Source: Planctomycetia bacterium
Lineage (GTDB): Bacteria; Planctomycetota; Phycisphaerae; UBA1845; UTPLA1
DNA: 64,000 bases
Reading direction: 5' to 3'
Assembly (NCBI GenBank): GCA_015075745.1
Contig: JABTTW010000001.1
Coordinates: forward strand, 3,162,001 to 3,226,000
Positions 26,707 through 33,455 of the stretch are shown one piece after another; position 1 is the first letter of the stretch, and every line of letters begins with the position of its first letter. A model generated the notes under the pieces. That model was not told where the DNA came from and did not search any database. It saw nothing but the letters and a program-made list of their open reading frames with translations. A program made the position numbers and the translations under genes.

Positions 26707-28125
26707 TCAGGAGCGGCGGCGTCTTCGAAGGAATAGGGCGGCGCCCAGGAGCAGCGCGCCAAGTGTCGCAGGCTCCGGCGTCACATGCAGCACCTGTCCG
26801 CCCGTGCCGATGGGACCCAGGAGCGTCGAGGCAAGCAGATAAATCTCACCATTAGCGTCTTCGCCGAACCCCTTGACGAACAATCCCAGCGGCAAGTCCA
26901 TCGGTCCGTTGATGAATTCAAATATCTGTGAGGGATCGCCTTCAATGTCGATGTAGAACAGCCGACCCGCGGGGGTGGCAAAGCTCGTGCTGAAGTCTCC
27001 GAAGATGTACTTTCCAACCAGCTCGGGAAACAGAGAGCCGCGATAGACGAATCCACCGATGACGGAAATGCCGTCGGTGTGATCGTACTCCGCAATGGGA
27101 TCGAGCAGCGGCTCGCCGCCGGCACCTGTCGAACTGCACATGGCCGGTGGGGTAGTCGGATTAAGTGGATCAAAGCAGTGGAAGCCCTCGCGCGTGACCC
27201 AGCCGTAGTTGCCGCCGTTTTGAACTCGATCGATTTCTTCGAAGAGGTTTTGGCCGACATCCGCGACGAGCAATGAGCCGTCACCGCCGGGACCGTCGTC
27301 GAATGAAAGCTTGAAGGGGTTGCGGAACCCATATGCATAAATTTCATCCAGGCCGGGTCCGGCCGCGAATGGGTTGCCCGCCGGGATCGCATACTCAAGG
27401 CCCATGGCGGGCGGGCCGTTGACGTCGATACGAAGAATTTTTCCAAGCAGAACATTGGTGTTCTGCCCATTGCCGATTGGCCCATGTGACGGAGGGACAT
27501 CCGCCAGTCCATCGTGCGCCCCGCCGCCGTCCCCCAATCCGAAGTAGAGGAAACCGTCCGGGCCGAACTCAAGATCGCCGCCGTTATGATTGAATTGCGG
27601 TTCGTCGACGCGAAACAAGATGCGCTCTGATGCGGGGTTTGCGAGATTCGCGTTCATGGGATCGACGGCAAACTCCGAAAGGCGCTCCTCGTGACATCCG
27701 CGCGACGTGCCGAAACACGGCTCCCCGGGAGCGCCGGGGCGCGGTGCGCTGTAACGGACGAAAAACCGACCGTTGTTCGAGTAATCGGGATGGAATGCCA
27801 TACCGAGCAGGCCGCGCTCGTCGAATCCAGCGGCCAGCATGGGCAGCGACGATGTCAGATTGAGAAACGGCGTCGGGAGGAGCGTGCCGCCGTCGACAAT
27901 TCGAATGCGCCCGTTCTGATCGGTGATGAAGAGCCTGCCGGATCCATCATTTGGAGAGGTGAGGTCAGTCGGCGATACGAGGCCGGTGGCCACGGGATCA
28001 AGATTGACGGTGATGCTGCCGGGTTGAACAGCCGCGTTAAGAGTCGCCGCTGACGCACAGATCGCGGTGAGAATCGCGAGTCCCCTCACGAAGTTTCCCG
28101 GCTTCCCTGGTCGACGGATGAACAT
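26707..28125 (-). CDS. PQQ-type glucose/sorbosone dehydrogenase-like protein with PEP-CTERM anchor
   Basis: A 472-residue protein from ATG 28125, which has AAAGGAG 6 bases upstream; the longer frame to 28332 is not supported. After the signal peptide (residues ~10-30) comes the six-bladed propeller of soluble aldose sugar dehydrogenases: SPTDLTSPNDGSGRLFITDQ, ERGLLGMAFHPDY, HNGGDLEFGPDGFLYFGLGD and EIYAYGFRNPFKLSFD. Such enzymes oxidise sugars with PQQ and calcium. The C-terminus is a PEP-CTERM signal (TPEPATLGALLLGAA followed by six Arg and Ser), so it is sorted to the surface. No PQQ synthesis genes are in the window, and activity is inferred from the fold only. Confidence 0.87.
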   Translation of the reverse strand: MFIRRPGKPGNFVRGLAILTAICASAATLNAAVQPGSITVNLDPVATGLVSPTDLTSPNDGSGRLFITDQNGRIRIVDGGTLLPTPFLNLTSSLPMLAAGFDERGLLGMAFHPDYSNNGRFFVRYSAPRPGAPGEPCFGTSRGCHEERLSEFAVDPMNANLANPASERILFRVDEPQFNHNGGDLEFGPDGFLYFGLGDGGGAHDGLADVPPSHGPIGNGQNTNVLLGKILRIDVNGPPAMGLEYAIPAGNPFAAGPGLDEIYAYGFRNPFKLSFDDGPGGDGSLLVADVGQNLFEEIDRVQNGGNYGWVTREGFHCFDPLNPTTPPAMCSSTGAGGEPLLDPIAEYDHTDGISVIGGFVYRGSLFPELVGKYIFGDFSTSFATPAGRLFYIDIEGDPSQIFEFINGPMDLPLGLFVKGFGEDANGEIYLLASTLLGPIGTGGQVLHVTPEPATLGALLLGAALFLRRRRRS

Positions 28126-28164
28126 GAGGTGCTCCTTTCGCCATGCAGATGGCAGACTCGGTGG

Positions 28165-28183
28165 CCCACACAAGAAGTGTGGG
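28165..28183 (-). other. 7-bp hairpin in the leader of the sugar dehydrogenase-like gene
   Basis: CCCACAC and GTGTGGG pair around AAGAA, 40-58 bases upstream of the ATG at 28125. It could be a leader hairpin that shapes mRNA stability. No known regulatory RNA was recognised. Confidence 0.35.
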
Positions 28184-28335
28184 AGTTGTTGATTTGGCCG
28201 GGACGAAGTGATTGAACGGGGGATGCGGGAACAGCATTCCCCTCCAATATGAGACATGTCTCTGCTCGACTGGTTTCTTGCAAAGTTTGCAAAGGATTCA
28301 TCCGGAGCGGGCGAAAAACAATAGACACGCATAGG

Positions 28336-29478
28336 ATGTTGCTCGTGAGGCAGTCAACACGCGATCTGACACTGGCTGGGATGACGCTGCGAAATCTCTA
28401 CCGCCAGCGCATGCGCACCCTGCTGACGGCATTGGGTGTGGCCGTAGGCACGGCATCAATCGTCGCGTTCGGCAGCATCGCACGGGGGCTGTGGGCTTCC
28501 ACACAGGCGTCGCTGCGCTTCAACCAGGGGGACCTCATGGTCTTCCAGCGCGGCGTCTCCGCGGACATCTTCAGCTCGCTGGATGAGCGCGAGACAACAG
28601 CCGCGCTCTTGGCCGATCCGGCGGTCGAAAGCGTCACGCCGGCCCTTTGGCAGGTGATGCCGGTTTGGCCAGCGCCGTTTTGCTTCGTCATGGGTCTGCC
28701 GATTGAGGAGGTGCAGCGAAACGCCGATCGAATTGTTGCCGGTCGCGCCATTGTCTCTGCAAACGAGGTCGTGCTCGGCGCCGTGGCCGCTAAGACCCTT
28801 CGCCGGGTTGTCGGCGAAAAGGTGCAGATCTCTCATCGGGTGTTCACCATCGTCGGTATTTTCGAAACCGACGTCGTTTTCTTCAACGCCGCCATCGTCG
28901 TGCCGTTGCCGTCCCTGCAGGAAGTCTGCAAGAAGACCGACCAGGTCACGAATTTCCAGGTGATGCTTAAGCCGGGAGTTGATCCGCGGGAAGCGGCAAC
29001 TCGAATGGAAAGAACCAACGCCAAAATCGTCGCGATCGCCGGGGCCGACCAATATAAAAAAGTCGATCAGGGGTTGGAGATCGCCAATTCGGTCGTCGGC
29101 GTCATCGGCTTTCTGTCGATCGTGCTAGGCGGGGTCATCGTGATGAACACCATGTGGATGTCGGTGCACGAGCGCACTCGGGAGATCGGCGTCCTGCGGG
29201 CCCTCGGCTGGCCGAGCCGACGGATCGTCACCATGGTCATGATCGAGGCTACCGGCGTCGGCCTTTTGGCCTGGGTAATCGGCTCATTCGGTGGGGTGGG
29301 CCTTGCGATGCTGGCGGCGAGGCTGCCGATCGCCGACCAGTTCGTTGATCCGGTCTTTGACTGGCAACCCTTCGCTTGGGCCCTTGCCGTGGCGGTCGTG
29401 CTGAGCGCGCTCGGCGGAATCCTGCCCGCCTGGCGGGCGTCGAGAATCTCCCCGGTGGAGGCCCTGCGCTATGAATAA
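28336..29478 (+). CDS. ABC transporter permease, MacB/FtsX type
   Basis: A protein of about 380 residues. One membrane segment lies near the N-terminus (LTALGVAVGTASIVAF), followed by an extracytoplasmic MacB-type domain of ~200 residues and three membrane segments at the C-terminus (VVGVIGFLSIVLGGVIVMN, a second near GVGLLAWVIGSFGGVGLAML, and ALAVAVVLSALGGILPAW). The FtsX signature RTREIGVLRALGWPSRRI and the ending PVEALRYE are present. The start is uncertain: ATG 28336 has no strong ribosome binding site, and GTG 28346 or ATG 28381 are possible. It overlaps the ATPase gene by 8 bases, so the two form one transporter, probably for lipoprotein, lipid or peptide export. Confidence 0.85.
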   Translation: MLLVRQSTRDLTLAGMTLRNLYRQRMRTLLTALGVAVGTASIVAFGSIARGLWASTQASLRFNQGDLMVFQRGVSADIFSSLDERETTAALLADPAVESVTPALWQVMPVWPAPFCFVMGLPIEEVQRNADRIVAGRAIVSANEVVLGAVAAKTLRRVVGEKVQISHRVFTIVGIFETDVVFFNAAIVVPLPSLQEVCKKTDQVTNFQVMLKPGVDPREAATRMERTNAKIVAIAGADQYKKVDQGLEIANSVVGVIGFLSIVLGGVIVMNTMWMSVHERTREIGVLRALGWPSRRIVTMVMIEATGVGLLAWVIGSFGGVGLAMLAARLPIADQFVDPVFDWQPFAWALAVAVVLSALGGILPAWRASRISPVEALRYE

Positions 29479-30172
29479 CTCCGACCGGTGTCACGGCGGC
29501 GGCATTTCGGCCCGCGGTCTCGTCAAACATTACGAGGAAGGGCGCGTCAAGGCGCTGGACGGGCTCGATCTTGACATCGCTTCGGGCGAGTTCGTCGCGA
29601 TTTGCGGCCCATCAGGCTGCGGCAAGTCCACGCTGTTGAACATGATCGCGGCCATCGACCGGCCGGACGCAGGCCGGATCGAAGTTGGCGGCACGGATCT
29701 GTCATTGCTGCGCGGCCAGGCTGTGGACGAATTTCGCGCCCTCGCGGTCGGCCTCGTCTTTCAGCTTCACAATCTGCTGCCGAATCTGACTGCGATTGAG
29801 AATGTACAGGTGCCGATGATGAGCCGCGACACTGCTCAGCAATCCTCGCATCGTGACCGGGCAGCAGGCCTCCTGGACCGCGTGGGCCTCGGTGATCGGC
29901 TCAGTGCCTTGCCGACGACGCTATCCGGCGGGGAGCGTCAGCGCGTCGCCATTGCCCGGGCACTGGCGAATGAGCCGCGCGTCCTACTCGCCGATGAGCC
30001 GACGGGCGCGCTCGACTCAAAGTCCGGGAATCGGCTGTTTGACCTGCTTGATGAATTGCGCCGGGAACGACGCATCACCCTGGTCGTCGTGACACACGAT
30101 GCTGGAATCGCCGCGCGTGCCGAGCGGATCGTCTCAATGGTGGACGGCCGTATCGCGCCCGACCCGCTGTGA
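29471..30172 (+). CDS. ABC transporter ATP-binding protein, LolD/MacB type
   Basis: A 233-residue ATPase with all motifs of the family: Walker A (GPSGCGKST), Q-loop (VFQLHNLLPNLTAIENV), signature LSGGERQR, Walker B with catalytic Glu (VLLADEPTGALD), and H-loop (VVVTHD). LLPNLT with ENV behind the Q-loop is typical of the LolD/MacB group. It starts inside the end of the permease gene (8-base overlap), which suggests translational coupling. It supplies energy to the FtsX-type permease at the cytoplasmic face. No periplasmic adaptor gene is next to it. Confidence 0.92.
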   Translation: MNNSDRCHGGGISARGLVKHYEEGRVKALDGLDLDIASGEFVAICGPSGCGKSTLLNMIAAIDRPDAGRIEVGGTDLSLLRGQAVDEFRALAVGLVFQLHNLLPNLTAIENVQVPMMSRDTAQQSSHRDRAAGLLDRVGLGDRLSALPTTLSGGERQRVAIARALANEPRVLLADEPTGALDSKSGNRLFDLLDELRRERRITLVVVTHDAGIAARAERIVSMVDGRIAPDPL

Positions 30173-30240
30173 CACGGTAAAGCATCCTCGCTACCATATT
30201 GTCCTTTGGACTCAAGGAAACTGAACAAAGGTAGTCCTGC

Positions 30241-31386
30241 ATGGACTTTGGACTGACCCCTGAGCAACAGGAATGGCAGAACGCGGCGATCGAGTTCGCG
30301 AAGACGTCGTTGAACGATGACATGATCGCCCGCGATCATAACGCCGAATTCAACCGCGAATTCTGGAACCGCTGCGCCGAATTCGGCGTCCAGGGACTGC
30401 CGGTCCCGGAAAAGTACGGCGGCACAGGCGGTGACGTCGCCACCGGCATCGCCGTCATGGAGGGCCTGGGCTACGGTTGCAAAGACGCGGGCCTGCTCTT
30501 CTCCATCAATGCCCACCTCTGGACCAACTCCGTCCCCATCTTGCTCTACGGGAATGAGGCGCAAAAGGAAAAATACCTCCCGGGTTTGTCGAACGGGACG
30601 CTCATCGGCGCCAACGGCGCCAGCGAGCCGGAGAGCGGCTCCGATGTCTTCGCGATGAAGACAAAGGTGGTGAAACAGGGCGGCAAATACATCCTCAACG
30701 GAACGAAGATGTTCGTCACCAACGCCCAGATTGCCGACGTCATCGTCGCGTACGGCACGCTCAACGAGAGCATGGGCGTCCTCGGCGTCTGCGGCTTCAT
30801 CATTGAGAAGGACTTTCCCGGCGTTTCGATCAGCCGCAAGCTCGACAAGATGGGCCTGCGGACGAGCCCGATGGCAGAGTTGATTTTCGAGAATTGCGAA
30901 GTTCCCGCCGAGAATCTTCTCGGTCGTGAGAGCCGGGGCGCGGAAGTGTTCAACTGTTCGATGGAGTGGGAGCGGAGCTGCATCCTGGCGAGCTGCCTGG
31001 GCACGATGCGCCGCCAACTGGAAAAATGCGTCGAGTACGCACGCATGCGCAAGCAATTCGGCAAGCCAATAGGTAAATTTCAGTCGGTGGCCAATCGCAT
31101 TGTCGACATGAAGCTGCGTCTGGAAACTGCGCGGCCGCTGGTTTACAAAATCGGCTGGCTCAAGGATCAGGGCAAGTCTGCCGTCGCCGAGGCCGCGATG
31201 GCGAAGTTGTACCTGTCGGAGTCTTTCGTAAAGTCCTCGCTCGATGCGATTCAGGTCTTTGGCGGCTACGGCTACATGACCGAATGCGAACTGGAGCGCG
31301 ATCTGCGCGACGCGGTCGGAAGCCAGCTTTACTCCGGCACCTCGGAGATTCAGCGCAACATCATCGCGTCGATGCTGGGTTTGTGA
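30241..31386 (+). CDS. acyl-CoA dehydrogenase family protein
   Basis: A 381-residue FAD enzyme, the usual length, with the family signatures GANGASEPESGSDV (FAD/substrate), KMFVTNAQIADV and QVFGGYGYMTECELERDLRDA. It would oxidise an acyl-CoA (or acyl carrier protein thioester) at the alpha-beta bond and pass electrons to ETF. At the place of the MCAD catalytic Glu (YEGT) it has Ser365 (LYSGTSEIQR). A Glu is instead present at residue 244 (MEWERSCIL), the helix position used as base in isovaleryl-CoA and long-chain enzymes. It stands alone, 68 bases after the ABC ATPase gene. Confidence 0.9.
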   Translation: MDFGLTPEQQEWQNAAIEFAKTSLNDDMIARDHNAEFNREFWNRCAEFGVQGLPVPEKYGGTGGDVATGIAVMEGLGYGCKDAGLLFSINAHLWTNSVPILLYGNEAQKEKYLPGLSNGTLIGANGASEPESGSDVFAMKTKVVKQGGKYILNGTKMFVTNAQIADVIVAYGTLNESMGVLGVCGFIIEKDFPGVSISRKLDKMGLRTSPMAELIFENCEVPAENLLGRESRGAEVFNCSMEWERSCILASCLGTMRRQLEKCVEYARMRKQFGKPIGKFQSVANRIVDMKLRLETARPLVYKIGWLKDQGKSAVAEAAMAKLYLSESFVKSSLDAIQVFGGYGYMTECELERDLRDAVGSQLYSGTSEIQRNIIASMLGL

Positions 31387-31431
31387 TGGGGCATGGCCTG
31401 GCTCGACATGAGGGCCCGGCCGCACTGGCTT

Positions 31432-31854
31432 TCAATCATCCTGCCCACGACGGAGCAAATCGCCGACGGTGATTTTGCTGAAACTTTCCTTAAGAAGGCG
31501 GCTCATGTCGCCGGTGGCTCGATCGAGCATCGTCTGCACGCTGGGCGGCAACCCCTTTACCGCCGGGCCCTTATTTCGACCCTGCTTCAGGGCGCCGACA
31601 CCCTCGAAAACGTCAAAAAGCGAGATCTTCTCTTCTGCTCGGCTGAGCCGAAATCCGCCCCGCGGCCCCCTGTCCGATTGTAAAACGCCGGCCCCGGCCA
31701 GTTGGCTCAGGATTTTCGCGACATAGGCCTTCGGCAGATGGTGTTTTTGAGAGATATCGTGTGCCCGAACCCCCAGTTCCTCGTTTGCACGCTGTTGTCG
31801 AGCGATTTCATAGATGGCCAGCAACGCGTAAGCCGCTGTCTTCCTACCTAACAT
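31432..31854 (-). CDS. Rrf2-family transcriptional regulator without cluster cysteines
   Basis: A 140-residue winged-helix protein from ATG 31854 with GGGAGAAG directly upstream. Typical Rrf2 parts are visible: AAYALLAIYEIARQQ, VRAHDISQKHHLPKAYVAKIL (recognition helix), LAGAGVLQSDRGPRGGFRLSR (wing) and ISLFDVFEGVGAL. The three cysteines that hold an iron-sulfur cluster in IscR, NsrR and RsrR are all missing; the protein has no Cys. It may sense something else or act without a cofactor. It is convergent with the acyl-CoA dehydrogenase gene and divergent from the kinase-like gene. Confidence 0.85.
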   Translation of the reverse strand: MLGRKTAAYALLAIYEIARQQRANEELGVRAHDISQKHHLPKAYVAKILSQLAGAGVLQSDRGPRGGFRLSRAEEKISLFDVFEGVGALKQGRNKGPAVKGLPPSVQTMLDRATGDMSRLLKESFSKITVGDLLRRGQDD

Positions 31855-32048
31855 TTCTTCTCCCACTGGGATGCGATCATTGCGTGGCTGAATTGCGATA
31901 GACCACGGTCGCGGCCCCCCGGCGTATGAAGACGTGGTACGTGCAACGCCGGTATTTCCGATCTCCAAAAAAAGGATGATAGGTGTCGAGTTTCGAGTTC
32001 GCTATGATTCTCGCGTCGAGTTAATGTTTCAAGCCGGGCTGTATTTTC

Positions 32049-32870
32049 GTGAATTGCCGCTCGTTACGCTATCAGGGAAAGACCTTAGTGACCAAGATTC
32101 TTGAGGAGCAACCGACTCGACCCTGGCTTCGCGCGCTGGGCGCGGACGACCTGCCGGAAGTTCTGGACATTGAAGGTCGACAACTCCGTCTTGATAAAAC
32201 GTTCAAGCATGATTTCTTCGCTGTCACGGGACTTTATCAGGGAGAGGCCGACAAGGTCGTGCTCAAAGTGGGAAGGACAGCGACACTCTTCGGACTTCCG
32301 ATGTCGTGGATCGGCGGACTTTTGGCCAATCACGAGGCCCGGCTCTTCCACCTGATGCGGGGAATCCCTGGAGTCCCGGCGTTTCGCGGTTGGTTTGGCC
32401 GGACCGGCATCCTGCACGACTACGTTGAGGGGCGGCCGCTGCAAAAGGATGACACGATTGACGATGAATTCTTCCCGAGGTTGTCGGCCCTCATTGACGC
32501 CGTCCATGCCCGCGGCGCGGCTTATGTCGACCTGGAGAAGCGAGAGAACATCCTCCTGGGCGACGATGGTCTCCCTCATCTGATCGACTTCCAGATATCC
32601 TGGTTCGTCCCGGCGAACCGGGGCGGCGAGGTCTGGCCATTTAGAATGATCCGCGACATTCTTCAGGCCTCCGACAAGTACCACATTATCAAGCACTGGC
32701 GACGCCTACGCCCCGACCAGCTTGCCGGCAGCCAGATAGACCGTTCGTATCGACCGCCTTTTTGGATAAGATGGCACCGAACTATTTTCCGGCCTCTCAC
32801 GCTGCTACGGCGGCAGATCCTGGTCTGGCTGGGGGCCCGGGATTCGATCAAGGTCCGATCGCCCGGTTGA
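32049..32870 (+). CDS. protein kinase-fold protein of unknown substrate
   Basis: A protein of about 273 residues with signs of a kinase fold. VVLKVGRT fits the ATP-site Lys, AYVDLEKRENILLGDDG fits the catalytic loop (Asp at the HRD position, Asn at the usual site) and HLIDFQISW fits the DFG motif with Gln instead of Gly. This is closer to lipopolysaccharide kinases and Bud32/RIO-like atypical kinases than to Ser/Thr kinases. The C-terminal third is rich in Arg, Trp and Phe and may touch the membrane. GTG 32049 has a poor ribosome binding site; GTG 32088, behind AGGGAAAG, is an alternative start. The small gene at 32901 follows on the same strand. Confidence 0.65.
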   Translation: MNCRSLRYQGKTLVTKILEEQPTRPWLRALGADDLPEVLDIEGRQLRLDKTFKHDFFAVTGLYQGEADKVVLKVGRTATLFGLPMSWIGGLLANHEARLFHLMRGIPGVPAFRGWFGRTGILHDYVEGRPLQKDDTIDDEFFPRLSALIDAVHARGAAYVDLEKRENILLGDDGLPHLIDFQISWFVPANRGGEVWPFRMIRDILQASDKYHIIKHWRRLRPDQLAGSQIDRSYRPPFWIRWHRTIFRPLTLLRRQILVWLGARDSIKVRSPG

Positions 32871-32900
32871 TCTCGGCGATGTTTGGGAGATGAAGCACCG

Positions 32901-33389
32901 ATGACGCTCACCGCTTCGCAAAAGGATGTAGTCGAGAACTTTCGAGGATCGTTCGAGGATCAACTCTCGTCGGATGCCCGATTCTCGTCTTCAAAGCGCC
33001 ATGATCGCCCTGACGGCTCGACCCTGGCAACGCGATGGCAGTCGTCGGCGAACGAGCACGTCTGGTTCGAGATCGCCGTGCGCCCGCTCATCCCGCAGAT
33101 TCGCGTGGGCATTCTGACCGACGACCGATGGAAGAGCGAAGACCTCGAGGAGAAGATCGAGGAGTCCGGCGACACGATGCGCGAGTTCGTGGAGATGGGC
33201 TTTGAGGAAGCAGGGCTCGAGTGGCTCGAACCCCCGGTGGAGCATTTTCGCGAAGAGATGAAGTTCTTCTACTTCTCGACGGCCTTCGAACTCAAGCGCC
33301 TGGACGAACTCGACGACCCCGCCGTCCGAACGAAGACGCGACAGATGTTCGACGGCTACCATCACGCCTTCGGTCCGTTTCTCGAATAG
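32901..33389 (+). CDS. conserved-looking hypothetical protein, acidic, 162 residues
   Basis: ATG 32901 lies 11 bases behind GGGAG; a TTG at 32883 is less likely. The protein is acidic and has no signal peptide or membrane segment. Visible features are VWFEIAVRPLIPQIRVGILTD in the middle, then a helical stretch (SEDLEEKIEESGDTMREFVEMGF) and an end rich in aromatic residues (HFREEMKFFYFSTAFELKRL). This alternation of strands and helices fits a small alpha/beta cytoplasmic protein. I do not recognise a family. It follows the kinase-like gene by 30 bases and may share its transcript. Confidence 0.6.
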   Translation: MTLTASQKDVVENFRGSFEDQLSSDARFSSSKRHDRPDGSTLATRWQSSANEHVWFEIAVRPLIPQIRVGILTDDRWKSEDLEEKIEESGDTMREFVEMGFEEAGLEWLEPPVEHFREEMKFFYFSTAFELKRLDELDDPAVRTKTRQMFDGYHHAFGPFLE

Positions 33390-33455
33390 TTCCCGTGGAC
33401 GGACCGCCTGCCACGCCTCGGTTGCGCACGCTCTTTCACTTCATTCGCCCAGAGG

